A stretch of 64,000 nt of DNA from Sipunculus nudus. Lineage: Eukaryota; Annelida; Sipuncula; Golfingiida; Sipunculidae. The first letter of the stretch is position 1, and every line of letters starts with the position of its first letter. Positions 35,884 to 47,431 of the stretch are shown here, one piece after another. Made by a program: the position numbers and the translations under genes. The stretch covers positions 18,329,079 to 18,393,078 of the forward strand of contig CM049307.1 of the NCBI GenBank assembly GCA_026874595.1, given 5' to 3'. A model generated the notes under the pieces. It was not told the origin of the DNA. It ran no database searches and saw only the letters and a program-made list of their open reading frames with translations.

Positions 35884-37739
35884 TTATTGTGGGGATTATT
35901 CTTGTAAAATATTTAACAAACTGGCTTCAAAGGCGTCAGGCAGAAAACATTTCACAGGTTTATAACTCATATAGGAAGATATAGCAAACTGGCTAAGTTC
36001 AGCTTCCAGTAACTCAGCCAAAATGCACTGAACCAAAACATTTGAACAAACTTGAATTATCAACATCTGAGGAAAAGTAATGTGTGAGATTTAAGAATTT
36101 GGTTTTGAGAAGAAGATCTTGTAAGCACTTAGCTAAAATGGGCTGTTACAGCATATGACTAAATTCAGCTTCCCATACCTAAGCCAAAAGTCACTGAACA
36201 GAGACAATTTGAACGAACTTCAGAAAACACTACACCAGGATCATTTCTGTGCGATTTTAAACATTTTGGCCATATGGTTTCAGAGAAGAAGTTTTTTGTA
36301 ACCCTCAGTGTGATACAGGCGCTGATGACCCCGTACAAAAAAGGCCGATGCAGGTGGCGCCACCATTACCTCAATTTCAGATATGACTCATGTGACCAAC
36401 ATTGGCATAAAATTTGGTGATGATAGCTCTAGCCGTTTCTGAGACTGAAATTTTAATATGCTTTTTTGGACAGATGACAAAGTTCAACCTCCTGTAACTT
36501 GGCCAAAAATCTCCTAACTGGAACCATTCGAACAAACTTGAGAGAGTTTGTTCCAGGGATCATTTCTGTGAAATATATGATAATATGGCTGGACAGTTTT
36601 GGAGAAGAAAATTTTTAAAGCTTTTTTAGCTTTTTTCCTATAAAATCTAAGAAAATGCAGTTAGAAAAAAATAAACAAAATCCAATAGAGATTTTCAGAT
36701 GACTGATTATTTGCAAAAATAGCTATGGTTAACTTACAGAAGATGCACAACGCACCACATGCAACGGACGACGCTGCACCATTGCATAAGCTCACAGGTT
36801 TGCTAGAAATGAGGGCACAGCAGTTCACATTTGACCAAATCATAATCCCAAATTTAAAAAAATTTCGCCTAGTGGTTACGGAAACCTATGCAGCAGTGGC
36901 GGCGTCCGACTGAAAATATTGTATCCACAAAACTCTGTTTTGGCAGATAGAATTACTGCATAAAACTTGGTGGGTTGGGTTTGGGGGGGGGGGGGGAACA
37001 GGGTGGTGTGATATGAGAATAACTGTACACCTGTCACAGCAGGGGATCTCCCCCAGTAACTGTAACAAACCAAAAACCCTGGCATAGCTGACCTGGAGTT
37101 GGACCCTGCACCTGGACCAAGCAAATGACTACAATAGAGCCTCAAGAAAAAAATTGATACTTGCCTAATTTTCAAGCTTTTATTTTCAAATTTCCGATTT
37201 AAACAAATTAAATACTTATGTTTACATGCTGTGAAAATTAAATCAATTGTACTTACAGGAAACAAGTGACCCATGGGTCATGACTCTCAGCTGACTGGGA
37301 AGAGATTTGCAAAAGGAAATTTTATCATCTGAATGGTAGTATATACCTATTCAACTGAAGCATCAAACAGATTAACCAACAGGCTGAGATTGTGTCTGTA
37401 TTAATCTATCTAAAAAATAGAGAAAAAAATTAAAAAAAAATACAGGTGGCTCCACAAGTCTGCAGAAACTAATAAAAACACTTAATGGTCAATATCCATG
37501 CAAAGAAGCATGGTGGTCTCTGGATTAGTTGTTCAGATACTTCAGCTTTTGTATCAAATTTTCAATTATTCTGGGGGATACTTTGGAGTCCTATAGCTTG
37601 GAGGATATGGGTAACAGAGACCTAATTTCAGGTTTCCACAGACACTTTTCATGGGCCTTCTTGCATGACAAGAATGAAGATTCTAGGTCCAGTTGTTGCA
37701 ATTTGTACCTGTTGACAGATAACCACATCTTTATTGTCA

Positions 37740-39430
37740 AAAGTACGTCAACAAGGGCAAAATGCAAACTCGATCTGTAACAGGTCATTATCAAGCAACA
37801 CACCAAAAATCATGCCAGTATATGCAGGCATTGTGAAAAAAAGTCCATACAAGTGCATTTTTCATATAAATTTCTGTCTTTCATGAAATTTTCTATGTTC
37901 AGGATCTGTCATATGGTCAAAAATAGGTTAACTGGGCCGAAACGCGAACTCGACCTGTAAGTGGTCATTATGCGCCCACAGACCAAACATTGGGCCAGTA
38001 TCTGTAAGCATTGCATTGCGAAACTAGAATATTAGCAAAAGCTGGTAATCAGTTATAAATTTAAATTGGAGAGGTATGTACCATGTTTTATAACAATCCA
38101 CCAAATGCTTCCTGAGAAATATCCCCCTAAGTTTTTTTTCTATACTAAGCTCTGTGACATTGAAAAGTAGGTCAAGACCACCCATCTTTGAACCTGACCA
38201 AGATTTTGTAAATATGATGCAAAAGCACTGATGTCATGAAGTTCCTTAGTTGAATACCTCTGGAGATATCCTGCACAAAAGGCCAAAAAATCCGATAAAA
38301 TTTCATTAAAAAATCAGAAATTGCAGGTGACGCCACCAAAATTGTGCAGCACGTACAGACCATCAGTCCCAATGATCATAGTAAGTTTTGTGAAAATCCA
38401 CACAATGGTTCCTTAGATATAAGCTTTTGAGTGTTTTGTTATAATCAGCTCTAAAATGTAGAAAAATGGGTCAAGGTCACCCATCTTTGAACTTAACCGA
38501 GATTTTATCGATATACATCTTCACTGATGAAATAAAATTCCAACAGTGAATCCTTTTAGAGATATCCCGCTCACAAGGTAAAAGTTAACAGACGCGGAAC
38601 GGACGGACGGACAGACACCCGACAGACAGATGGACGGATAGACGGACAGCTTGGCTGACGACAATAGCTCATCAGCCTATGAGCTGAGGGCTAAAAACGG
38701 CTGTACATGTACATTTGTCATGAAAATTTATATTTTTCATGAAATTTTCTATGTTTAGGAGCTGTAAAACAATCAAAAGTAGGTCAACCGGGACGAAACG
38801 CGAACTCGATCTGTAACTGGTCATTATCTGCCCACACACCAAAAATCAGGCCAATATCTGCAGGCTTTGCGAAAAAAAGAGTCCGTACATGTGTATTTGT
38901 CATGAAAATTTTTATTTTACATGAAATTTTCTAAGTTTAGGAGCTGTAAAACAGTCAAAAGTAGGTCAACTGGGACGAAACGCAAACTCGATCTGTAACT
39001 GGTCAATATCTGCATACACACCAAAAATCAGGCCAATATCTGCAGGCATTGCGAAAAAAAGTCCGTACATGTGTATTTGTCATGAAATTTCTATTTTTCA
39101 TGAAACTTTCTAAGTTAAGGAGCCGTAAAACAGTCAAAAGTAGGTCAACCTGGAGGAAATGCGAACTCGATCTGTAACTGGTCAATATCTGCATACACAC
39201 CAAAAATCAGGCCAATATCTGCAAGCATTGCGAAAAAAGTCCGTACATGTGTATTTGTCATGAAAATTTCTACTTTTCATGAAATTTTCTAAGTTTAGGA
39301 GCCGTAAAATGGTCAAAAGTAGGTCAACCAGAACGAAACGCGAATTCAATCTGTTACTGGTCATTATCTGCCCACACACCAAAAATCAGGCCAATATCTG
39401 CAGGCATTGCGAAAAAAAGTCCGTACAACT
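37740..39430 (+). repeat. Second ~180-bp tandem array, split by an insertion
   Basis: Units with CTCGATCTGTAAC near 37770, 38808, 38989, 39169 and 39349 (the last CAATCTGTTAC) have the same period and text as the array at 6789-8035. The interruption 38022-38696 lies within the phrase GCATTGCGAAA.AAGTCCGTACATG. Confidence 0.8.
38022..38696 (+). mobile_element. Small hairpin-ended element (family F) inside the 180-bp array
   Basis: It starts CTAGAATATTAGCAAAAGC and ends with AGCTCAT-CAGCCT-ATGAGCT, then GAGGGCTAAAA. A GGACGGACGGAC tract precedes the hairpin. It shares the general plan (5' CTAG, microsatellite, 3' hairpin, CTAAAA) with families A and B but has its own body, which includes GGTGACGCCACC. 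The flanks rejoin the array. Confidence 0.65.
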
Positions 39431-41099
39431 GTTTGATTTCGGAAGGACGGAAGGACGGACTTGGGTAAAACTATATGCCCCGGCCACTTTGTGGCGGGGG
39501 CATAAAAATTGAAAAATACGGTTGGGCCACCAGTCTGCAGAAACTGATGAAACACTCCATGATCAATATCCATGCAAACAATTATGGTGATCTCTTCATT
39601 AGTTGTTCAGATACTTCAGCTTTTGTATCAAATTTTCCATTATTCTGCGCTGTACTTTGGGGCCCCATAGCTCAAGGATATGGGTAACAGAGACCTAATT
39701 TCTGGTTTCCAAGGAGATTTTTCATTGACCACTCAGAATATCAAGTTACAAGATTCTAGGTCCAGCGGTTACGATTTGTGCCTGGTTAACAGACAGACAG
39801 ACGGACGGACGGACATACAGACAGACGGACAAAGAGTGATCGCTATAGCTCAGCATGACTGAAAGTCAGCTGAGCTAAAAAACGTGCCATGGTCAAAGTT
39901 GGCAAAATTTAAGGTACTGATTTTATTTTTATGCTTGTAACTTAAAAAATTTATAAAATTCAGATCTTATTTTGGGTAAACAATTGATTCTTAATTAAAC
40001 AATATATACTTGGGAAAATAGTCTCTAGTTTCAAAATTTTTCAAGTGAGTAAAAAAATTTTCCTGATTTTTTGCAAAGTTCATTTTGTTCGGGCCAATAA
40101 CTTCAAGAAATTATATTTATCGGAGTTAATTTCTGGCATGCATACAGGAAATATATAAGAGATTACTTCTGGTAAATATTAAGATAAACAGATAAGTGGT
40201 TTTGATATAAGGTGGTCTTGAAGTGTGATAATAGGTTTTTAATGGAAATTTGAGGTTTTTCCTATATATCTCGAAGGAACAAAGTCATATTGACCCAATT
40301 TTCGGTATGGTAGGAGATTCTGAGGACATCTAATAGTATGCTTAATTTAGGATTCATAGGTCTAACAGTTTCAAAACGTGCAAGTCTAATTGACGGACAG
40401 ACGGAAGAACAGACGACGGACAATGGACTTACAGTCAGCTGAGCTAAAAATGCATCAAATATAGAAAAAATACAGGTGGCACCACCAGTCTTCAGGAACT
40501 CAAGAAACCAATCATAATCAATAAACACACTGGGTTTCAGGACACTGGATGAAACCACAGCTGAGAAACTGACATAACTGCTGTTAACTGATTGTCTAAA
40601 AAAAATAAAATGGAAAAAATTGTAAAATTAGAAAAACTAAGGTGGCACTACCAGTTTTTGGGAAATGACAAAACTAGTCATGGTCAATATTCAAGGCAAG
40701 ATTCATAGCATTGATGGATTAATTATAAAGATACTGGAGGTTTTGTATCAAATTTTTAATTATTCTGGAGGGTACTTCCAAGCTCTTTAGCTTGGAGGAT
40801 ATAGGTCACAGTGACCTTATTTCAGGTTTCCAAGGAGATTCTTTTATTAACCTACCTGGATATTCCGTTAAAAGTTTCTAGGATTAGCAGTTACGATTTG
40901 TGCCCTTCTAATGGATGGCTGGATGGACGACAGACAAAGCACCATTCCTATACCTCAGTTGACTTTCAGTCAACTGAGCAAATTATAGGAGTGTAAAAGC
41001 CCCTGTACAAGCCCTGTACCATCCTACAAACTATGACAGAAATGTTATTTTTTATAAGTTATATATGGCACCACCGATGAGAGTACTATATCATAACAC

Positions 41100-41830
41100 A
41101 CACAAAACTCAATATGGCATGGTGGTGGGGGCCCAACTCACTGAGAATGTGACATGATATTCCAAGGCTGCATGTCCTAAACAAGCGCAGCTCTTGCTGG
41201 AAGCGGAAGCACCTAAGCAGGCTGGCAGCCCTTCTTTTCAGGGCTGGGCCTAACTTGATTATATCAGGCCAAATCTGATTCCTTAATAGAGGTGGGACAA
41301 AACTAAGCACAAAATCACCTCCGTCCTATCAGGTGTCAAAAATGAGGGCAAATCCCAATTTGCTTTAATTATACACACACTACAAGGAAGGAGAGGCGCT
41401 GGGGAAAACCAATTAGTTCAACCCAGGTTAATCACACGGTGGCTATTGTTGGGAAGCGTAATGTCTCATTACTTAGCCCCACTCTCCTACCCAAAAGGTG
41501 ATTAGTCATTAATTACCCAGAATGCACTATTGTATGCCAACAGATTTACAGGCTCCGGGATGGCCCCCAAATAGAATATACGTCCACCCTGGATCCCTAA
41601 TCTAAAGAGCTGATGGGAGGTTTTGCATCAGCACATGATTTCTGAATGGACCCAACTTTCATTAGTTTGATTTGGGCCAGTATGAAACCAGCAAAACAAC
41701 CTCAGAACATGCCTTATCTTGCAGGAGTGAAAAGTCTTAGTCAGGCGCATCTGAAAGGAGCTTATACAAAAAGAAATCCCACAATCTGGCATCATGAAAT
41801 TACTTGTGAGTCAATGTGATTTGGGATATC
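41100..41830. promoter_or_regulatory. Unique non-coding segment, strongest enhancer candidate
   Basis: Non-repetitive and compositionally balanced within AT-rich surroundings. Homeodomain-like words are clustered: TTTAATTATAC (41363), CCAATTAGTTC (41410), GGTTAATCAC (41427), TCATTACTTAG (41467) and GTGATTAGTCATTAATTACC (41499-41518). No protein frame runs through it. The density of ATTA-type sites in about 150 bp is typical of developmental cis-regulatory modules. Function is inference. Confidence 0.4.
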
Positions 41831-43560
41831 TTCTTTTGATACTTGGGTAATTAAATAAGACAACTTATGCCTCCACTCAGAGTTTGTTCTTTCTGGCTTG
41901 CTTTTTCTCTTCTTATCATGTCACATCACACAGGCCTCCAGTGGCCATTTTCCTTATGAATCTGTACAGCTTCAATGGTATTGTCAAATATATAAAACAA
42001 CACTGCTCTTCAAATCTGCTGAATCATCCAGTTACTAAAACAAACTCAAGTAATTGACAATTTTTTACAGTTTGCTGAATTCAATCCAAACTCAAGCTAT
42101 TTCTCCAGAAATTTCCAGTTATGGGACCAAAGAAAATGAGCTGATTTTGTAAGCACTGAATTACCAGGACATAATTAATACATTGGTTTTCCATGGCAAC
42201 AAATCATAGATAAGTTTTTAATAATTTGACACCAACACAAATTGTAGCAATTAATTAATAGCAAAGGTTATCACAAATTAATAACTACTCATAAAAATAA
42301 AATCTCAAATTAATTCTCAAACAAAATTTCAATAAAACATAAGGTTGCATCATAAGCTGAATCACATAAAAAATTATGATTGAGAAATCAGCATCTTCTG
42401 GGTAAATATGGTGATTAGTTGTTTCTATTATTTCAATTGCTACTGTAGAAATTACTCAAAAACTGTAGTATATTAAGTGAATATACAATTAATTAGAAAT
42501 CATAAACAAATATAAGACAAGGCTTGAATTACTTTTTGAAAATATGTGCTTATCAATTTCCAAATTAATTAGCAAATAGTCAAAACTGATGAGCAAAAAT
42601 AAAATTGTTTCCCAATAGAGCATTTCATCAGTTTTGCATTCTTTTGACTGTTATATTACATAACAGTTTGTTCCATTCTTTTTTCTAATTTCTTTGCATT
42701 TTCCACTGAAGAGTAAAAGTTTATATTTATATATAAATGTGCTGTGAAGACAGTTGGAAGATCCTTTAACAACACGGTGTGCGGCTGACATCGATACTAT
42801 GTACATCCTATAACACTGCGTCACTCAGTCTGCTTTACAGAAACAGGACAGGTTCATTTGAGAGGTCTATTCATATGAGCTAATTTTTTATATATATTTT
42901 TTTTATAATATAATGGATAACTTTTCAAAAATAATTCTAAACAAAAACACATTTTTTCTTGCTGATCTGTGCGCAGAACTTTTTTATTGGGGTTCCACCA
43001 TATCGGTACCGCAGGAGGGTATGCCTTGTGAGAATGTCAATGTACCTGCAACAGGACTAAATACCCAGAAAAGCAGACCAGATAATAGGAAAGAGCACAC
43101 AGAACACATTATTTAATTTTGATTTTTTCACCAAATTTTTTTGCTGAAAACTGTAATCAGGATGTTTACAGACTTGTAATGTTGTATTGTCACTGATGAT
43201 GTAAACTAACATCACTGGCACTTAGACCTGTAATGTTGTATTGTCACTGATGATGTAAACTAACATCACTGGCACTTAGACCTGGTTATGATTTGGATGA
43301 AATAGTAAAAACGGGCACAATGTGTGCACACGGCCAGTTTAATGAATGTGGATAATTTGCTTTGCTAAAGTAATTACATATAATTATTCTGATTCACATT
43401 GGTGAAAGCAATCATGTCCAGTCCACCGAAGCAGGAACTTTTTGTCAATGCAAAAACACTAAGGTCAGACAGTTACATCAGCAGGGTCTGAGGTCAGCTG
43501 ATGTCTTTTTAAATAAAGTGAAGGTCAAATAATAGATGCATGGGCCAAATGATGTTGATG
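41831..43560. other. AT-rich DNA; includes a 54-bp tandem duplication
   Basis: No exon or repeat terminus is recognised. Positions 43171-43224 and 43225-43278 are a direct duplication of a 54-bp unit (ACTTGTAATG.. then ACCTGTAATG..), nearly identical and therefore recent. Confidence 0.6.
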
Positions 43561-44160
43561 CCATGTCAGCCATTGGGTGTGTGGGTCAGGTGTCACAGGT
43601 GTCGACACGATAGGCTTTCTGGGGAAACTTATGCAGCTAGCACAAGTTAGTTTATACATCATTCAAAGAAGCCTGCCTACATTAGAATTAACAGAATGCT
43701 GCGGTCTATTGTCATGCACCTGCTTAATTATATGGGTACAAAGTATATGGCTGCATTTCACCGTGCACTGGTGTCCCAGAAGTCGCTCTCCTTCAAAGGC
43801 AAGCCATACATTTCAACTGATTCATAGACACAGCGATAGGATATGGAAAATGGTTTGCAACAGGTCTATTTTGCATCCTAAACTGCGATGCAATACCCCT
43901 TATTTCAAACCTTGATGAGAACAAATTAGGATGCAATTGTTGCAGGAGACTTTGTAAAAGGACTGGCTTCTGTTCCACTCTGCAATTAAAGGGTCGGGTT
44001 TGTCCAAGAGGGATTATACTTATATCTTTAATGGGTTTTGTTCCTACAGGAATTGGTCATCAACCCTAAATTCTGAGGAAAATCAAACCCAAAGGTACTC
44101 AGCCTGGCAAGTCAGTGGAGCTGACCATTATAGCTGCTGCTGCGATACCACAGTAACAAA
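43561..44160. promoter_or_regulatory. Unique non-coding segment next to an exon
   Basis: Complex non-repetitive sequence upstream of the plus-strand edge of the 44181-44280 exon. A 112-codon plus-strand frame (43577-43915) shows no domain and is probably chance. The segment might contain regulatory or splicing information, or exons that I fail to see. Confidence 0.25.
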
Positions 44161-44180
44161 TCTTAAACTGATCTGCCTAC

Positions 44181-44280
44181 CGTATCTAAGTCTTCTTTGA
44201 TTGCTTTTGCTTCCAGTTTCTGTCTTAAGTGATTTGGAAGCTGTTTCTCCTTCGTCTGTCCATCCTGCTTGGTTTTGATG
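44181..44280 (-). CDS. Candidate internal exon, charged helical protein, family unknown
   Basis: On the minus strand, ATTTATTTCAG precedes the exon and GATACG/GTAGGC ends it. Length is 100 bp. With one leading base completing a codon, the frame is open for 33 codons, includes KEKQLPNHLRQKLEAKAIK and finishes on a codon boundary; the other two frames give a stop or less protein-like text. The leading C joins the trailing AG of the exon at 62941-62996 to give Ser, so the two are phase-compatible. Charged, Lys/Glu/Gln-rich text suggests a helix or coiled coil. I cannot assign the gene. Confidence 0.5.
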
Positions 44281-44560
44281 CTGAAATAAATAATGATATG
44301 ATTATCAATGTATCGTAAAAAAGGAATGAGGTAACAAAATTTGCTTTCATCTCAAAGTGAACATGGCTGTAACTGGATGTGTAAAGTCTTATGACTACTG
44401 GATACCCCACGAGTGCCAACCCTCCCCCCCCATCCCACCCTTTCATGAGATGTACTGCATCACCTTGCTTCAGAAACACAGGGTCACCTGTCTAGTTACT
44501 CTAATAGCTATGAATGGAGCAAATTGGGCCTGTATCACAAAGGTAAATAATCCTTTGAAT
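44281..44560. other. Intron-like DNA without features
   Basis: Presumed intron on the minus-strand gene model. A C-rich patch (CCTCCCCCCCATCCCACC) lies near 44421. Confidence 0.4.
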
Positions 44561-45890
44561 TAAAAATATATCAGGTGATCAATCCAGAATACCTCCAAAA
44601 TTTTATGGAATTTTCCTTGGGTTTTACCCTAACCCTCCACAAAATTTCACCAAAATATGTTCATAATTTTAACACAAGGCCTACAGGCCTAATGCAAACC
44701 TGTGCAAAGTTTGGGAGTATGAATGAAGGTTTATTTTTAAAATTTAATATTGATCCTCTTATGTCCTGCATATCTACCTTAGTCATTATGATTACAGCAA
44801 AATGGACGTTTCAGACAGGCAAGTTTTGGATTAGGACATTTTAAAACTAGGATATATTAGTCAGGATATTTCAGATTTGTTCTTTATACCATGAAGGATA
44901 ATTGGGACAGATAAAGCAGCATGGTTTCAGAGAAGAACATTTTTTAATGTTTTATAGCTTCTTCCCTATAAAATCTCAGAAAATGCAGTTAGCCAAATCT
45001 GATAGAATTTTTTAGATGACAAATTTTTTGCAAAAAAATTTGGTGATGCTAGCTCCTGCTCTTTTTGAGACAGCTATGACACACGAGGGACGACGGAAGA
45101 CAGACGACGCCACACCACTGCATAAGCTCACCCATTGGCTAAAAATGCAAACCAAGTTTTTTCAAACAGCTAAAAGATACAGATCCAATGGTTCTAATCT
45201 GGGAATTCTGAGTCTAGACGATGTGTCTAGACGTCTAGACGCTGTGTCTAGACACATTGTCTAGACACCAGACAGAGCCAGGTCAGTTGCCATGGTGATG
45301 TCTGGACCCAACCTGGTTGTACTGAGTGACCTCTTGACTTGGCTGCTGAAACTCAGCTTGTTGTCAAATCGGTTTTCAAACACAGAATTTTTTTCAATTG
45401 GCTACTCTGCTTTTTTAAAGCTGCATTTACCCAATCTATTCTTATAAAACTAGCAGAACCCTACTATAGAATAATTCGTGTAAAGTTTAAACCAATCAGC
45501 TTAACAGTTTCATCATAAAACAGTGTATAAGCTAGAAGAGTCTAAAATTACATTTTCGCTTGTAAAACAGATCAATGTAGGTGGTGCCACCAATATCTCA
45601 ATTTCAGATATGACATATGTGACCAACATTGGCACTAAATTTGGTGATGATAGCTCTATTCGTTTCTGAGATTTTAATTTTAGTGTGCCTTTTTGATGAC
45701 TAAGTTCAATCTCCTGTAACTCGACCAAAAATCTCCGAACTGGAACCATTCATACAAACTTGACAAAGATTGTTCCAGGGATCATTTCTGTGAAATATTG
45801 GAAAATTTGGCTGTAAAGTTTCTGAGAAGAAGATTTTTAAAGCTATTTTAGCTCTTTCCCTATAAAATCTCAGAAAATGCAGTTAGAAAA
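44561..45890. repeat. Degenerate D/G repeat copy
   Basis: The G start (AAGGCCTACAGGCCTAATGC, about 44676) is followed by GCATAAGCTCACCCATTGGC near 45120. Repeat D phrases (ATTGTTCCAGGGATCATTTC, GAAAATGCAGTTAG) follow up to the insertion of the next family A copy. It includes the cluster of GTCTAGAC palindromes. Confidence 0.55.
45212..45266. promoter_or_regulatory. Cluster of five GTCTAGAC palindromes
   Basis: GTCTAGAC occurs at 45212, 45225, 45233, 45246 and 45259, that is five times in 55 bp, with two copies abutting. GTCTAGAC is the palindromic Smad-binding element known from Smad3/Smad4 site selection. The array could be a chance expansion of a 13-bp-like unit, or a potent TGF-beta/BMP-responsive site. 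Binding is inference. Confidence 0.55.
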
Positions 45891-47431
45891 CAAGGGACCC
45901 ATGGCTTACGGCACTCAGCTGATGATGACAGTTATAACTGCATCACCATAGATTTTTGAAGTTGCAATAAAAATACTATCCTCAGTGCTCAGGGAACTAT
46001 GGCTCAATGACTTGGGGGGGGGGGGGGGACAGTTGCAACACCTTTGGATATAAATACAGAATACGGAATTAAATTCAATGGTGCTTACAGGGACCGTTGG
46101 GAGTTAAAGCACCTCTGCATATACCTAAAGGATAAAATTGAATTTAAATGAAATTATTTGTAAATATTACAAAACAGGCAGAGAGATGGAAAACAAAGCA
46201 AATAAATTTAATTTCCATTCTACTGAGACTGAAAAATAATGAAAAAATATTTGCATTAATTCCTATTTTTTCTTTTTTAAGTCATTTTACTATATATTTA
46301 CATTATATCATATATATCTGAATATTTAAATTGATTCACAAATCTAAATTGCATCAACATTTATACTTAATTTAGTCAGGTAACATCACATTATGCAAAA
46401 AGATATATTTCTTTTTTTTTATAAAATATATTTTTTAAATTTGCAAAGCAATAAATATATGAAAATAACACTCCAGAATTCACAATTTTAAATTGCACCT
46501 TTATTTATCCATGATTCCTTTCATATATTATCAAATTATGCCTACAAATGGGTTAAATTAAATTTTGTTTAATTATTTAAAAGGAAATAATTTCTTAAAA
46601 ATGCTACATCAGAACAACATGGCATCTCTTGGATTACTTCTTGAATTAATATTTCAAGAAAAGTTGTGCACATTGGATCAAAAACAGTTTTACATTTAAA
46701 GAAATACAGTTGACAGTAACAAACCATGTATTGCAATATAATTGGTGATGGTGGGGGGGGGGGGGACTGGGGGGGGGGGGGGTTTAGGGTAGGGCCCATG
46801 AGAATAAATGTATATCAGTGCTGCATCACTAATAAGGTTGCCTGGGCAAGGCTGTAGTGAGCAAGAGTGGGGTCTTGGATATACAAAATGTAAATACATT
46901 AGAGCATCTGATAAACTTCAATAAGCTTTTACTTTCAAATTTCAGAATTCGACAGGTTAAATCCACATGTATCCTGGCTGTGAAAAATATATTAAATATA
47001 CTTACAAGAAAAAAAAGTGCCATGGTCAAATTTGGGCAAAATTTAAGGTACCAATTTTATATTTTTGTTTATATTTTTATAAATTTAAAAGATTTTAATC
47101 CAATTTTGGGTATACAATTAAATTTTGATCAATTAAAGTTATATTACTGAAGAAAAGTCCCTAGCTTTAACCTTTTTTTGTGTTAAGTGACTAAATATTT
47201 TTCCTGATTTTTTTACAAATTGCAATATGTTTAGGCCCATAACTTTTTTTAAATCATATAATAGAGACCTCATTTCTGGCATGTTAATAGGAACATTTAT
47301 ATAGAGGAACATTTATGGTAAATATGAGAAAAAACAGATGAGTGGTTTTTATATTAGGCAGTCCTGAAGTGTGAAAATAGGTTTTTAAATAAAATTGAGG
47401 TTTTTCCTTAATTTCTCAAAGGAACAAAGTC
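45891..47431 (+). mobile_element. Family A element, copy A10, 3' truncated
   Basis: The 5' end CAAGGGACCCATGGCTTACG is inserted into repeat D after GAAAATGCAGTTAGAAAA. The body follows A1/A8 at lower similarity, including a double poly-G tract (46751-46792). Similarity ends at CTCAAAGGAACAAAGTC (about 47431), before the 3' hairpin, so the 3' end is lost. Confidence 0.65.

Larger units (their letters stand above)
33032..36810. mobile_element. Composite insert of G, H and D repeats within copy B4
   Basis: It starts CTAACAAGTCCTACAGGC and ends GCATAAGCTCAC..TTTGCTAGAAAT. A shorter relative at about 44675-45148 has the same start (AAGGCCTACAGGCCTAATGC) and a matching end (GCATAAGCTCACCCATTGGC). 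Inside are the CACCACCAGTCTTGTATAC repeat, a SINE, CTGCACTGAGTGAAC repeats, repeat D and a Helitron-like element. I see no coding regions. Confidence 0.5.
29821..36953 (+). mobile_element. Nested family B element, copy B4 (third level), itself split twice
   Basis: The 5' end (AATACGGGTAGTTGACAAGC) is at about 29821 and the 3' end (ACTCTGTTTTGGCAGATAGA) at 36953. Its pieces are 29821-29990, 31911-33031 and about 36811-36953. Compared with B1, the first gap interrupts ACAAAAT.CAGAAA/GCTGTCCAAG and is filled by copy A8. The second interrupts CAGAGGTCAA../..GGGCACAGCAGTTCACAT and is filled by a D/G/H composite. Confidence 0.65.
37263..39880 (+). mobile_element. Nested family A element, copy A9
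   Basis: The 5' end is CAAGTGACCCATGGGTCATG and the 3' end is ..AAAGTCAGCTGAGCTAAAA. It is inserted into copy A7 at CTTACAGGAAA/AACGTGCCATGG, a joint intact in copies A1 (near 4240) and A8 (near 31290). It contains the 180-bp array, which is in turn split by a smaller element at 38022-38696. Confidence 0.75.
28575..40450 (+). mobile_element. Nested family A element, copy A7 (second level)
   Basis: The 5' end is CAAGGGACCCATGGGTCATT and the 3' end is ..ACAGTCAGCTGAGCTAAAAA at 40450. Its pieces are 28575-29820, 36954-37262 and 39881-40450; joined, they follow copies A1 and A8. The joints are exact in those copies: AACAAT/ACTGCATAACACTTGG for the first gap and CTTACAGGAAA/AACGTGCCATGG for the second. 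The gaps hold family B copy B4 and family A copy A9. Confidence 0.65.
27709..40982 (+). mobile_element. Composite nest 2: outer family A element (CTAGGGACCC subtype), copy A6
   Basis: It begins CTAGGGACCCATGGGTCGAG and ends at about 40982 with CTCAGTTGACTTTCAGTCAACTGAGC. Its own sequence (27709-28574 and 40451-40982) follows the compact copy at 11957-13160 in order: TGACCTTGACC part, family E hairpin CCACTTATCCAAGTGGGGCCC (28463-28483), then AAAACTAGTCATGGTCAATA after the interruption. Everything between 28575 and 40450 is inserted material. About 1.4 kb of original element is spread over 13.3 kb. Confidence 0.6.

Noticed and set aside
43577-43915. 112-codon plus-strand frame
   Set aside because: Runs antisense-side of a candidate exon region with no motif or protein-like pattern; probably chance.
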